Shown: one piece after another, positions 8,849 through 18,257 of the stretch
Position numbering within the stretch: position 1 is the first letter of the stretch
Layout: each line of letters opens with the position of its first letter
Assembly: GCF_035317345.1 (NCBI RefSeq)
Contig: NZ_JAYKTU010000001.1
Reading direction: 5' to 3' (one strand)
Length of the DNA stretch: 64,000 nucleotides
Origin: Cellvibrio fontiphilus
Lineage (GTDB): Bacteria > Pseudomonadota > Gammaproteobacteria > Pseudomonadales > Cellvibrionaceae
Made by a program: the position numbers and the translations under genes
The notes under the pieces: generated by a model
Databases searched by the model: none
Told to the model about the DNA's origin: nothing
What the model saw: only the letters and a program-made list of their open reading frames with translations

Positions 8849-11491
8849 ATGAAGACCCCATTTTTCCCTAGCAATTTATTGGCCGCTGCCATCGGCAGTA
8901 TTGCCTTAACCAGCCTTCCTGTTTTTTCCCAAAACACTGTTGCCCAAAGCAATGCAGCTCAGGCCGATCTGCTCGAAGAAGTGGTCGTGCAGGGTAGTTA
9001 CAGCAGAAGTTTGCAATCGGCGTTGGATACCAAGCGCAACGCCGTGGGCGTGGTGGATGCCATCGCCTCGGAAGATATAGGCAAATTCCCCGCACAAAAT
9101 ATCGCGGAAGCTTTGCAGCGCGTAACCGGTGTGGCAGTGGTGCGCGACCGTGGTGAAGGAGTGTATGTGCGGGTGCGTGGTCTGGGTTCCAACTTCCAGG
9201 TGACCAGCCTCAATAGCCGTGCCATGGCAGTGAACGAAAATGTGCGCACCTCCGGGCAGTTTGGCCGCCAGTTCCGTTTTGACACTTTACCTGCCGAGCT
9301 GGTGTCCAGCGTGGAAGTGATCAAAAGCCCCACCGCCGATTTGGATGAAGGCGCCATCGGCGGCACGGTCAACATCAAAACCTTCAAACCGTTGGATCTG
9401 GACGGCAGCAAATACACCGGCTCGCTGCAAGCCAGCCACGCGGAATTAGCTGACAAAACCGACCCGCGCCTGTCCGGTTTGGCGAGTTGGAGCAACAGCG
9501 ACAACACCTTTGGCGCGCTGGTTTCCGCCGCTTACGCCGAGCGCAGTGTGCGTCAGGATCGCTCGCTCAACTTTGGCTGGACCCAATCCGCGGGCATAGA
9601 TACTGACGGCGATGGGGCGGTGGATTCCGGCCCCATCATCACCCCCGGCGGCATTCGCCCGACCCTCGAACTGGAAGACCGCGAGCGCGTGGGCATTGCC
9701 TCGGCCTTGCAATGGCGCCCGAGTGACATAGCCGAAGTCAACTTCGACATTTTCTACGTTGACCAAACAGTGAACTACGACGAATTCACCTACAGCGCGG
9801 ATTACAACCTCAACAAACTTACCCCCGGTTCGGCGGTGATTCGCAACGGCGCCTTGATTGGCGGCTCCACCACCGATGGCGCGGTGCAAATCGGTCGCGA
9901 AAGCTCGGGCATCAACGACGAAAATCTGGCGCTGGGCTTAAACGGCGCGCTCTATCTGGGCAACTGGAAACTCTCCGGCGACCTGTTTCACTCCACTGCC
10001 GACAGCGAAGACGCCGACCCGATTATCCGCACCCGTTTTCGTCGCACCAGCGGCGTGGCATTTGATTTCTACTTCCCCAAGGTGGATGGCGACTCGGTGC
10101 CCAGCATCACCTACAAAAACGCCGACCTGACTGACCCATCGCAATGGCTGGGGCGCCGTTTGGAGTGGCGCACTATTCGCGCGGAAGACGAAGAGCAGGC
10201 GATTAAGTTGGATGCCGAGCGCGAGCTGAATGTCGCCGGTCTCACCAAATTCACCAGCGGCGTTAAGTTGCGCGAGCGTTCGCGCGATTACTTCCGCCGC
10301 GATCTGGTGCTGATCAATGGCATTGAAGGTGAGGTGTTTGACGAGAGCTACTTTGAGCCCTTTCCGGTGAGTGGTTTCCTCGGTGACGCCAAAGGCGAAT
10401 TCCCTAAGGTGTGGCTGGTGCCGGATGAAACTAAATTCTGGAGCAACTACCCCAGCGCGACCGACTTGGCAGCGCCCCTCTCATCGGGCGATTTGCGCAA
10501 TTCCTACCGCATCGACGAGACCATCACCTCCGCCTATGCAATGCTGGATATGGAGCACCAGCTGGGCGGTTTGCCACTCAAAGGTAATCTTGGTGTGCGC
10601 GTTGCCCAAACTGAACAGACCTCGTCCGGTCATGCATCGGTGGGCGGTGTGACTACGCCGGTGAGCTTTGACGAGGACTATACCGATGTGCTGCCCTCGG
10701 CCAACTTCTCGCTCAACTGGACTGACGATTTACTCACCCGCGCTGCCGTGGCCAAGGTAATTACCCGCCCGGATCTACAAGACATGGCACCGCGCCTGAC
10801 CTTTAACTCCGGCGACGTCAACACTGCCACCGGCGGTAACCCGCTGCTCAACCCCTTTGAGGCCTGGCAGTATGACCTGACACTGGAATGGTATCTGGAC
10901 AAGGTTACTGCGCTCTCGGCCGGTGTTTTCTACAAGGATATTGAGACCTTTATCCAAACCCAAAAGTCGGATTTGCTGTTCAACGGTGTGGTTTATGAAC
11001 TCAGCTCCAAGGTGAACGGCTCCAACGCCGAAGTCACCGGGATGGAACTGGCCTATCAACAAGTGTTTGACCAACTGCCCGCGCCCTTTGATGGCCTGGG
11101 TTTGCAGGCCAACTACACCTGGACCGACTCCAGCGCCGTCTATGTGGACAACGACAAATCCGTAAAAGGTGATTTGGAAGATGTCGCGAAAAATAGCTAC
11201 AACCTCACCGCCTTTTATGAAAAAGACGGCTTCGGCCTGCGCCTGAGCTACAGCTGGCGCGATGGTGTACTCAACCAGATCGGCACCAACAGCCTCGCCT
11301 CGGAAAACAAAACGGAGTTCGGCACTCTGGATTTAAGCGCGTCTTATGACCTGTCGGACAATGTCACGGTGTTTATGGAAGGTATCAACATCACCGACCA
11401 AGCCCAGCAGGACTTTGTGCAGGGCGATGAATTCCGCAGTTATACCGACTACGGCAGCACCTATTCACTGGGGGTGCGCGCCAGTTTCTAG
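8849..11491 (+). CDS. TonB-dependent outer membrane receptor (paralogue A)
   Basis: 880-residue energy-coupled outer membrane receptor. ATG 8849 after AGAGAGA gives a signal peptide ending near 'FSQ'. Next come a TonB-box-like 'EEVVVQGSY', a plug domain with 'IGKFPAQNIAEALQRVTGV' and 'RVRGL', and a long beta-barrel ending in an aromatic residue (RASF). It has no N-terminal signalling domain. It is a clear paralogue of the receptor at 14335-17244: the plug and barrel share long stretches such as 'VVRDRGE', 'NENVR' and 'FTYSADY/YSYSADY'. A PhoX-like phosphatase follows 143 bases downstream, suggesting import of a phosphorylated or phosphate-releasing substrate; this is inference. Confidence 0.92.
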   Translation: MKTPFFPSNLLAAAIGSIALTSLPVFSQNTVAQSNAAQADLLEEVVVQGSYSRSLQSALDTKRNAVGVVDAIASEDIGKFPAQNIAEALQRVTGVAVVRDRGEGVYVRVRGLGSNFQVTSLNSRAMAVNENVRTSGQFGRQFRFDTLPAELVSSVEVIKSPTADLDEGAIGGTVNIKTFKPLDLDGSKYTGSLQASHAELADKTDPRLSGLASWSNSDNTFGALVSAAYAERSVRQDRSLNFGWTQSAGIDTDGDGAVDSGPIITPGGIRPTLELEDRERVGIASALQWRPSDIAEVNFDIFYVDQTVNYDEFTYSADYNLNKLTPGSAVIRNGALIGGSTTDGAVQIGRESSGINDENLALGLNGALYLGNWKLSGDLFHSTADSEDADPIIRTRFRRTSGVAFDFYFPKVDGDSVPSITYKNADLTDPSQWLGRRLEWRTIRAEDEEQAIKLDAERELNVAGLTKFTSGVKLRERSRDYFRRDLVLINGIEGEVFDESYFEPFPVSGFLGDAKGEFPKVWLVPDETKFWSNYPSATDLAAPLSSGDLRNSYRIDETITSAYAMLDMEHQLGGLPLKGNLGVRVAQTEQTSSGHASVGGVTTPVSFDEDYTDVLPSANFSLNWTDDLLTRAAVAKVITRPDLQDMAPRLTFNSGDVNTATGGNPLLNPFEAWQYDLTLEWYLDKVTALSAGVFYKDIETFIQTQKSDLLFNGVVYELSSKVNGSNAEVTGMELAYQQVFDQLPAPFDGLGLQANYTWTDSSAVYVDNDKSVKGDLEDVAKNSYNLTAFYEKDGFGLRLSYSWRDGVLNQIGTNSLASENKTEFGTLDLSASYDLSDNVTVFMEGINITDQAQQDFVQGDEFRSYTDYGSTYSLGVRASF

Positions 11492-11634
11492 GGTTTGGCT
11501 TGGGGCTGGGCGGTCATTTCAGCTCAGCCCTTATTTGGATGCCAGACTGGTTTGTCATCTAATAGTCATATTTTTGCGTCAAAAACAGCGCTGGTTTTCC
11601 AGTGCCTGTTTTTTTACTTTTGTGGATATTTTTT

Positions 11635-13107
11635 ATGCGTTTAACCCGTCGTCATTTTCTTAAAAATGCCAGCGCTACCGCCATCGCCCTGGGTGGCCTG
11701 CGCAGTTTGCAACTGCAGGCACAGGTCTACGCCCAAGACCCGGTTTACGGGATCGATAAAGTCGGCCAACTGCTGGCCGACCCGGCGGGCATTCTCAATT
11801 TGCCGCGCGATTTCAGTTACAAAATTATCGCCCGCACCGGCGACCGCATGAGCGATGGGTTGATTACCCCCAGTGCGATGGACGGTATGGCCGCCTTCCC
11901 GCTGCCGGGTGATCTGAGCAAATGCATTCTGGTGCGCAACCACGAACTGGATTCCGTGGGCGAGGAAATTGATGCCTTCGGCGGCGATAAGGATTTAGCG
12001 CGCAAACATGTCGGCCGCAAAGGTTACGACAGCTTCGGCGGTCTGCCCGTCAATGGCGGCACCAGCACCCTGGTTTACAGCCATCGCAGCCAGCGGGTAG
12101 AGCGCAGTCACCTGAGTTTGGTGGGCACCGCGCGCAACTGTGCTGGCGGTGCTACGCCCTGGGGCAGTTGGCTCAGCTGTGAGGAGACACTGGTCGGCAA
12201 AGCCCAGGGCTACGGTCGCGAACACGGGTATATCTTTGAAGTGCCGTCACTCGGCAAGGGCTTGGTCGACCCGGTGCCGCTCAAGGATATGGGGCGTTTT
12301 GTACACGAAGCAGCGGCGGTCGATAGCACCAACGGCATTGTGTACCTCTCGGAAGATACGGATCGCAGCCTGTTTTACCGCTTTATCCCCAAAACCCCGG
12401 GCAAACTGGCGGAGGGCGGACAGCTGCAAGCCCTCGCCATCCGCGGCTGGCCAAGCGCCAATACCCGCAATTGGAAGGAAGACGCGCAGGACAAGAATGC
12501 GCAGACAGTCGCCATGCGCCAGCGGTTTGAATGCGAGTGGATCGACCTGGAGGATGTCACCGCACCCGAGGGTGATTTGAATACTCGCGGGGAAGCCAAA
12601 GGTGCGGCGATTTTTGCACGCGGCGAAGGCATCGCCTTTGCCCTGCGCGACGACAAAACCCGCGAAGTACTCTTTGCGGCGACTGGTGGCGGCCCGCTCA
12701 AAATCGGCCAGGTGTGGCGCTATCAACCCAGCGCCTATGAAGGCACGGCGCGCGAAACAGAGCAGCCGGGGGTGATGGAATTGGTTTACGAAACCCACAA
12801 CCGCGCCATTTTGGAATCCTGCGATAACATCGCAGTCGCGCCTTGGGGCGACCTGATCATCTGCGAAGACAGCTACTCGGAAAACCCGGATACGGTGAAC
12901 TACCTGCGCGGCCTCACTCCGGACGGGCGCATCTACACCCTCGCGATGAACGCCCACCCCGACAAAGGTGAATTCTGCGGCGCCTGTTTCTCCCCCGACG
13001 GCACTACGCTGTTTGTCAACATCCAACGCCCCGGCTTCACCCTCGCCATTACCGGCCCCTGGGGCAACCTGCGCAGCCGCGCCAAGGGGATTGATAAGTT
13101 GGGCTAG
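11635..13107 (+). CDS. Tat-exported PhoX-like phosphatase (DUF839)
   Basis: 490-residue secreted protein of the PhoX alkaline-phosphatase family. ATG 11635 is chosen over an upstream start because it gives a Tat signal with TRRHFLK at residues 4-10, as PhoX uses. The core contains 'NCAGGATPWGSWLSCEET', holding the Cys and acidic residues that bind the Fe/Ca cofactor in PhoX, and later 'CDNIAVAPWGDLIICED' and 'FCGACFSPDG', all family hallmarks. PhoX enzymes release phosphate from phosphomonoesters in the periplasm. It lies behind a TonB-dependent receptor, which could supply its substrate. No Pho box was found upstream by eye. Confidence 0.88.
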   Translation: MRLTRRHFLKNASATAIALGGLRSLQLQAQVYAQDPVYGIDKVGQLLADPAGILNLPRDFSYKIIARTGDRMSDGLITPSAMDGMAAFPLPGDLSKCILVRNHELDSVGEEIDAFGGDKDLARKHVGRKGYDSFGGLPVNGGTSTLVYSHRSQRVERSHLSLVGTARNCAGGATPWGSWLSCEETLVGKAQGYGREHGYIFEVPSLGKGLVDPVPLKDMGRFVHEAAAVDSTNGIVYLSEDTDRSLFYRFIPKTPGKLAEGGQLQALAIRGWPSANTRNWKEDAQDKNAQTVAMRQRFECEWIDLEDVTAPEGDLNTRGEAKGAAIFARGEGIAFALRDDKTREVLFAATGGGPLKIGQVWRYQPSAYEGTARETEQPGVMELVYETHNRAILESCDNIAVAPWGDLIICEDSYSENPDTVNYLRGLTPDGRIYTLAMNAHPDKGEFCGACFSPDGTTLFVNIQRPGFTLAITGPWGNLRSRAKGIDKLG

Positions 13108-13112
13108 AGCTG

Positions 13113-13153
13113 TGCAATACAGCATTAATCATTTATATTGGTGCTGTATTGCA
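13113..13153. promoter_or_regulatory. Perfect 12-bp inverted repeat before the Xre-RES operon
   Basis: TGCAATACAGCA at 13113-13124 is the exact reverse complement of 13142-13153, with a 17-base AT-rich spacer. It lies 22 bases before the antitoxin start and 5 bases after the phoX-like stop. Two readings are possible: an operator for autoregulation by the Xre antitoxin, which is usual in such pairs, or a terminator for the phosphatase gene because TTTTT follows. The spacer contains 'TTTATAT', which could be a -10 element, favouring the operator reading. Confidence 0.6.
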
Positions 13154-13174
13154 TTTTTGTTCAGGAGTAAGTCA

Positions 13175-13639
13175 ATGGTTTCTCTCGCCAAGGTAGCGCA
13201 ATCCCCCAGCGCCCAAACAGGGGCTGCCAAAGGCGGTGCGGCCGTTGCGTTTACGCCTGCCCATGCCAGCGCCGCCTTGCAATGGCTGCACAAAATGAGT
13301 GGTGCGGACAGTTGGAACCTGAGTGTAGACGAGCAAGCGGAATTGCTCGGCGGTGTGCCCAAGCGTACTTACCACGAGTGGAAACGCCGCGCCCTGGCCG
13401 GTGAGCCGGTGGAGCTGTCGCGCGATACCTTGGAGCGTTTGAGTTTACTCTTGGGTATTGCTAAAGCCTTGCAGATTATTGCGCCCGCTGAGCGACAGGA
13501 ACTAGCCTATCGTTGGTTTACCAGCCCCAATCAAAACCCTTTGTTTCAGGGGTTATCACCCAAGGATTACGCCATAACACGCGGCACTATGGACGCGCTT
13601 TATACTGTGCGTCGTTACTACGATGCCGCACGTGGCTAG
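13175..13639 (+). CDS. Xre/MbcA/ParS-type antitoxin
   Basis: 154-residue antitoxin of a type II toxin-antitoxin pair. ATG 13175 has AGGAG seven bases upstream; the open frame extends further back into the phosphatase gene but that part is a shadow. Features: a helix-turn-helix-like middle ('LLGGVPKRTYHEWKRRA', about residues 65-82) and a C-terminal DUF2384 region ('ERLSLLLGIAKALQIIAP', 'WFTSPNQNPLFQGLSP') that blocks the RES toxin active site in known pairs. It overlaps or abuts the RES toxin gene and probably represses its own promoter through the upstream palindrome. Confidence 0.88.
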   Translation: MVSLAKVAQSPSAQTGAAKGGAAVAFTPAHASAALQWLHKMSGADSWNLSVDEQAELLGGVPKRTYHEWKRRALAGEPVELSRDTLERLSLLLGIAKALQIIAPAERQELAYRWFTSPNQNPLFQGLSPKDYAITRGTMDALYTVRRYYDAARG

Positions 13640-14321
13640 TACGTTAGAACCATCAGGTAAAACTATGGACGGTTATTCATTTATCACACCCGAGTGGAAG
13701 CACTATCGTGTGATCCACTCCCGTTTCCCCCCGCGCAACCTGTTCGATGAAGACCCTGCAACCCAGAATTTACTGGCTGAACTGGAAGCTGCTACTAGTG
13801 ATCGGCTCTATCGCTGGCGTGAGTGTGTGGCGGAAGAGGATGCCCGGTTTGGCGATGGTTGGGGCGCAGTAATGGCCTCGTTTTGTTATATCCGCCCCGG
13901 GCGTTTTAATACCGCCGCTTTTGGTGCCTACTATTGTGCCAACTCCGTTCATACCGCGATTGCGGAGTGGAGTCATCATGCCGCCAAGGTGTGGCGTGAT
14001 CATGGTTTTGACGATCAAGCCAGCGCCGTGGTGCGCGCTTACATCGGCAGTTTCAAACAATCGCTGATCGATTTGCGTGAGCAAGTCCAATTTCACCACC
14101 CCGATAACTACTTCGCCTCACAAGCTTGCGCCGTTTCTTTGCGCGAACAGGGTTGTTATGGTGTGGTTTATACATCGTTGCGTCATCCCACAGGCTTGGC
14201 GGCTGCGCTATTTCGCCCACCAGCCACCTCGTCCCTGCGTCAATCTGCCCACTACTCAGTACGTTGGGACGGCACCCGCTTTGTGGAATTTGCCAAGTTA
14301 AATAGTTACGAAAAGTTGTGA
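13623..14321 (+). CDS. RES-domain toxin (NAD+-depleting)
   Basis: 232-residue RES-family toxin. The conserved Arg (in 'RPGRFNTAAFGAYYCA'), Glu (in 'HTAIAEWSHH') and a C-terminal Ser-containing stretch match the RES triad; known members such as MbcT degrade NAD+ by phosphorolysis or hydrolysis and stop growth. The first ATG at 13623 overlaps the antitoxin gene by 17 bases; ATG 13665 (MDGYSF) with a weak AGG upstream is an alternative start. It is longer than the roughly 150-190 residues of many RES toxins, with about 70 extra residues at the N-terminus. The partner antitoxin lies directly upstream. Confidence 0.87.
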   Translation: MPHVASTLEPSGKTMDGYSFITPEWKHYRVIHSRFPPRNLFDEDPATQNLLAELEAATSDRLYRWRECVAEEDARFGDGWGAVMASFCYIRPGRFNTAAFGAYYCANSVHTAIAEWSHHAAKVWRDHGFDDQASAVVRAYIGSFKQSLIDLREQVQFHHPDNYFASQACAVSLREQGCYGVVYTSLRHPTGLAAALFRPPATSSLRQSAHYSVRWDGTRFVEFAKLNSYEKL

Positions 14322-14334
14322 GGTTTTTTATTAA

Positions 14335-17244
14335 CTACTCCCCCAACCGCCACTGCACACCCACCCAAAAACTGCGCCCGTAGTGGGTGTAACCGGCGAA
14401 TTCGCCATCCAACACACTTTCCCACTGGGCGGCGTTGGTGAGGTTGGTGGCGTCCATGCTGAGGCTGAGATTGGAATTCAGGTGCCAGCTCAGGTGCATG
14501 TCCAGGGTGCCGAAAGCTTCTATGTTTTGTGCCGCGAGGTTACTGCTGGCGACCTGATTGAGTACTTGATCGCGCCAGCTGTAGTGGGCGCGCCAGTGCC
14601 ACTGGTCGGTTTCGCGATAGATTCCCAGGTTGACGCTGTTGCGCGCCACATCGGCGAGCCGGTCGCGGGTGATGCCAGCGGTTAAATTATCGCCAGTGCC
14701 TGTTGCGGTGCGATAGCTGGCGCGCGTCCAGGTGTGGGTGTAATTGGCGTTTACGCCCCAGTGGTGTAGTGGTTCGGGCAGGGTTTGTTGCCACGCGAGT
14801 TCGATGCCGGCGATGTCGGCGCGGGCGCCATTGTCGGGGCGGGTGAGTTCGTAGGCGGTGCCGTTAATCACTTGTATTCGGGTGCTGGTTTGGAAGAAGT
14901 TATCCAGGTTTTTGGCAAATATCCCTGCCGAGAGCAGCATTTTTTCGGCAGGGTAATATTCCAGTGCGCTGTCCCATTGCCAGCCGGTGACTGGTTTTAA
15001 TTCGGGGTTGCCGCCGGTGGCGGTGGCTATGTCGCCGGAGTTGAGGGTGAGCCTTGGCGCCAGATCCTGAAACTCGGGGCGCGCCATCACCTTTGCCAGT
15101 GCGGAGCGCCAGAGTAATTGTTCATCCAACTCTACCACCAGATTTGCAGCTGGCAGCAGTTGCCTGTAGGTCTGCTGATAGCTCTGCTCCTTGGTCGCGG
15201 TTTGTACGCCGCCCTGTGTTTGTTGGTCGGTTTCCACCCAGCGCAGTCCTATGTCGCCGCGTAGCGGCCAGCGGCCTTGGCTGGCATCCAAATTCAGCTG
15301 GAGATAAAGCGCGCGGCTGTCCTCCCTAATGCGGTAGCTATTTTGTAAATCCTCGTTGCTTGAGGGGGATTGATAAAACGCTTGTTCATCAACACCTTGC
15401 CAAAATTTTTCCGCCCTGGGCACCAACCAGGTGTGGGGCAGGCGGCGGGTATTGCCCAAAAAATCAGCGACCGGCAGGGCGACAAAATAGTCGCTGGGGA
15501 AATAAACGCCGGTTATGCCTTCGCTCACGAGGCGATCCTTGCGCCAGTAGTCGCGGCTGTGGCGGCGCCAGTGCAGGCCTAGGTCCAGGCTGTGCCAGAG
15601 CGGGTGATCGAGTGTGCGGGTGCTGTCCAGCTTGAGCGCATTGTCGCTGTCTGTGCTGCGGGTGCTGCGCCATTCCAGGCGACGTCCGGGGAAATTGCCG
15701 GGGTCGAGCAGGTTTATATTCTGGTAGTCAATCTGCGGCAGCGCGTTGTTGGCGGTGTAATCAAAACTGAAACTCACGTCCCGGGTGCGGCGCAGGCGGG
15801 TGCGTTTTACCGCCTCTGGGTTGCCGCTGCTGGCGCGGCTGTTCACCCAGCTGGTGCTGAGTTGCCAGTCGTCACCCTGCCAGCCGAGGGCGATGTCCAG
15901 CATGCGATTGTTATCTTCCAAGCCGGCAGATTCGTGGCCGATTTGCACTGAGCCGGTGTGGGTGCTGCCCGCGACCAAGGCATTGCCGCGGGTTTGCAGG
16001 GTATCGTTCAGCAAGCCCTCGCTGTCATAGTCGGCGCTATAGCTGTATTCCTGATAATCGATCTGTTGGTGCAGCTGCAGCCAATGCACATCCAACTGCC
16101 AGGATTCGTTGGGGTGCCACTGCACGCTGCTGCTCAACCCCAAGCGTTCGCGCTGTTCCAGTTCCAGGGTGGGGCGCACCCCGGCGGGAGTGACTAGCAT
16201 GTCGCGGTCGCCCCCTGTTGGCAATTGGTTTACAGATAGGTGCTGCCAGCGGAAGTTGAGTGCGCGATCCTGTCGCAAATGGCGTTGGTTGTAAGCGCCT
16301 GCGAGAGTAAAACCTAGCGTTCGGTCGCCGTTGACCCAGTTGCCCAGCGCCGCCAACTTGGGGCGCCAATCACCCACTAGCTCGGCGCTGTTGGCGCTTG
16401 CACTCAGGCTCAGGCGCGGCTCTCCAATCGTCAGCGGCGCAAAGGAGCGGATATCCACACTGCCGCCAATTGACCCTTCTTCATCGCCCGCCGCTGTGCT
16501 TTTGCGCACCTCAACCCCGGCCACCAACTCGGCGGGGAAGGTGTCGTAGTGGAAGCGGCGCCCGTACTGTTCGGAGTTGCGTACGTTTTCGTTCACCGTG
16601 AGCGGGTGGCCATTCAGGCTGACGCGATTGAATTGGGTGGGTAGGCCGCGAATGCTTAAAAACAGCGCCTCGCCGCGGTCGCGCACCACCGAAATACCGG
16701 GGCTGCGCTGAATCGCCTCGGCAATATTGTGGGCGGGGAATTTGGCGATATCCTCGGCGAAAATGCTCTCCATGAAGCGATTATTGCTGCGTTTCTGATC
16801 GATGGCTGTCTGCTGGTTTTTGCTGTAACTGCCCAGCACCAACAGCTGCTCCACAGTTTGTGTTGTGCTGGTTGGTACTGCCGGTGGCACAGGGGTGATG
16901 AGCGGTGGACGCGTTTGAACCAGCCAGCCAGAGGGGCGTTGCAGGGCGATAAAATCGGTATTCGCCAGCAATTGTTGCAGTGCTTGCTCCGGGCTGAAAT
17001 ATCCCTCAAGCGCCGGTGCTGTCGCACCTAGCAGTGCGCGTGGGTCGAACACAATACTCACCTGCAGTTGGCGCGCCACCTGGGTAAGGGCGTCACCCAA
17101 TGGCTGCGCGGGTAATTGCCAGGCGTAAGCGGGCGACCTTGTTTGGGTTTCTGCCCTTGGCCCGCTGGTGGCGAGCGTCAGTAGCAGGCCGCTAATAATC
17201 AACCCTGTCAGGAGGTTGCTGAGGCCCGATGTCATTGGCGGCAC
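14335..17244 (-). CDS. FecA-type TonB-dependent receptor with signalling domain (paralogue B)
   Basis: 969-residue outer membrane transducer. In order: signal peptide (hydrophobic 'LLTGLIISGLLLTLA'), an STN domain at about residues 40-95 ('LPAQPLGDALTQVARQLQVSIVFDP', split by eye), TonB-box-like 'EQLLVLGSY', plug with 'IAKFPAHNIAEAIQRSPGI', and a barrel ending 'WVGVQWRLGE'. The STN domain contacts FecR in the periplasm, and a FecR/FecI pair lies immediately upstream, so substrate binding should switch on its own expression. It is a paralogue of the receptor at 8849-11491, which lacks the STN domain. The ligand is unknown; iron chelates are common for FecIRA systems, but carbohydrate examples exist. 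Confidence 0.92.
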   Translation of the reverse strand: MPPMTSGLSNLLTGLIISGLLLTLATSGPRAETQTRSPAYAWQLPAQPLGDALTQVARQLQVSIVFDPRALLGATAPALEGYFSPEQALQQLLANTDFIALQRPSGWLVQTRPPLITPVPPAVPTSTTQTVEQLLVLGSYSKNQQTAIDQKRSNNRFMESIFAEDIAKFPAHNIAEAIQRSPGISVVRDRGEALFLSIRGLPTQFNRVSLNGHPLTVNENVRNSEQYGRRFHYDTFPAELVAGVEVRKSTAAGDEEGSIGGSVDIRSFAPLTIGEPRLSLSASANSAELVGDWRPKLAALGNWVNGDRTLGFTLAGAYNQRHLRQDRALNFRWQHLSVNQLPTGGDRDMLVTPAGVRPTLELEQRERLGLSSSVQWHPNESWQLDVHWLQLHQQIDYQEYSYSADYDSEGLLNDTLQTRGNALVAGSTHTGSVQIGHESAGLEDNNRMLDIALGWQGDDWQLSTSWVNSRASSGNPEAVKRTRLRRTRDVSFSFDYTANNALPQIDYQNINLLDPGNFPGRRLEWRSTRSTDSDNALKLDSTRTLDHPLWHSLDLGLHWRRHSRDYWRKDRLVSEGITGVYFPSDYFVALPVADFLGNTRRLPHTWLVPRAEKFWQGVDEQAFYQSPSSNEDLQNSYRIREDSRALYLQLNLDASQGRWPLRGDIGLRWVETDQQTQGGVQTATKEQSYQQTYRQLLPAANLVVELDEQLLWRSALAKVMARPEFQDLAPRLTLNSGDIATATGGNPELKPVTGWQWDSALEYYPAEKMLLSAGIFAKNLDNFFQTSTRIQVINGTAYELTRPDNGARADIAGIELAWQQTLPEPLHHWGVNANYTHTWTRASYRTATGTGDNLTAGITRDRLADVARNSVNLGIYRETDQWHWRAHYSWRDQVLNQVASSNLAAQNIEAFGTLDMHLSWHLNSNLSLSMDATNLTNAAQWESVLDGEFAGYTHYGRSFWVGVQWRLGE

Positions 17245-17256
17245 CGGTCTGGCGGC

Positions 17257-18243
17257 CTAGTTGCGCGCCGCCAGCTGGATTATGGCGACGCCCTGTCGGT
17301 TGATGCGCCGCTGCTCCAATGGGTGCAATTCGGTGAGGAGTTCGAGGCTGGCGGTCACATTTTTCAGTTGGAAGCGACCAGCCAGCGGCAGCGCGGCCAA
17401 GCCCGGGTCGGCTAGTTGGATCTGGTTACTGCTGTAGCGATTGAGCTGCTCTACCAAAAGCCCCAGGTTGCCCTCATCCAATTCCAGCCAGCCGGAGCGC
17501 CAGTCCACTAGTCCGGCCAGCTCCACTTTTTGTAGCGCTATGCCATAGTCGCTGACCTGCGCCCTATCCCCCGCGACCAAGCGGGTCGGTGTGTCTGCGG
17601 GATGAGCGCGCAGGTCTATGGCACCTTCGTACACAGTGACCTCGGTTGCTTGCGCCAATCTGTCGATATTAAATTCAGTGCCCACCGCCACCACACTGGC
17701 CGTGCCGATACTGACGGCAAAGGGGCGATTTTTGTCCCTGGCGACGCGGAAATAGGCGGCCCCCGCTTGCAGCTCGATATTGCGCTGTTGTCCATCAATA
17801 GTGATCGCCAGGCGACTGGCGGGGCTGATTTCCAACACTGATCCATCTTCCAGTTGCAGGTCGTGCCGAATGCCCGTGGCGGTGGCAAAGGGTAGGGTTT
17901 TGCCGGTCGCCGGAGCATCGCTTAAAAACCGGGTGCTCACCAGCAGGGCGATACACAGGCTCAAGCACAGTGCCCAGCTGGCGCCACGGCGGAAATCGGT
18001 GACGGGTTTGTCGCGCGTCTGGCGCTTGACCCCTGTTGCAGTTTGCACGGCGGCGCTGAGCGCCGGGTCACCCCAGGTGTCCAGCATGCGTTCAAACAGC
18101 GCGCGGCGTTCGTTGTCGCCATCCAGCCAGAGCAATAGGCGGCGTTTGGAAAGTTCATCCAGCGGTTGTTCACTCAGCTGTTCCAGCCATTCGGCCGCCG
18201 TCTGGTAATCATCATTGTCGCTATTCACAGGAATCGTATTCAT
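17257..18243 (-). CDS. FecR-like anti-sigma factor
   Basis: 328-residue inner-membrane sigma regulator. The N-terminal cytoplasmic part contains 'AAEWLEQLSEQPLDELSKRRLLLWLDGD', the DUF4880-type sigma-binding segment (split by eye: AAEWLEQL, LLLWLDGD). A single membrane helix ('ALCLSLCIALLVSTRFL') lies near residues 90-108, and a periplasmic FecR domain follows ('TGIRHDLQLEDGSVLEIS'). ATG 18243 is preferred over a TTG three codons upstream. It starts 14 bases after the sigma-factor stop and ends 12 bases before the receptor start, so the three form one operon, sigma first. Confidence 0.9.
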   Translation of the reverse strand: MNTIPVNSDNDDYQTAAEWLEQLSEQPLDELSKRRLLLWLDGDNERRALFERMLDTWGDPALSAAVQTATGVKRQTRDKPVTDFRRGASWALCLSLCIALLVSTRFLSDAPATGKTLPFATATGIRHDLQLEDGSVLEISPASRLAITIDGQQRNIELQAGAAYFRVARDKNRPFAVSIGTASVVAVGTEFNIDRLAQATEVTVYEGAIDLRAHPADTPTRLVAGDRAQVSDYGIALQKVELAGLVDWRSGWLELDEGNLGLLVEQLNRYSSNQIQLADPGLAALPLAGRFQLKNVTASLELLTELHPLEQRRINRQGVAIIQLAARN

Positions 18244-18257
18244 TGCAATCAAAAGGC

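Noticed and set aside
11500..11545. Hairpin after the first TonB receptor as a terminator
   Set aside because: Only a six-base-pair GGGCTG/CAGCCC stem with a long loop and no proper T-run; too weak to call, so receptor and phosphatase may be co-transcribed.
12247..13125. 292-codon open frame on the minus strand
   Set aside because: Antisense shadow of the PhoX-like gene; no ribosome site, signal or recognisable motif.
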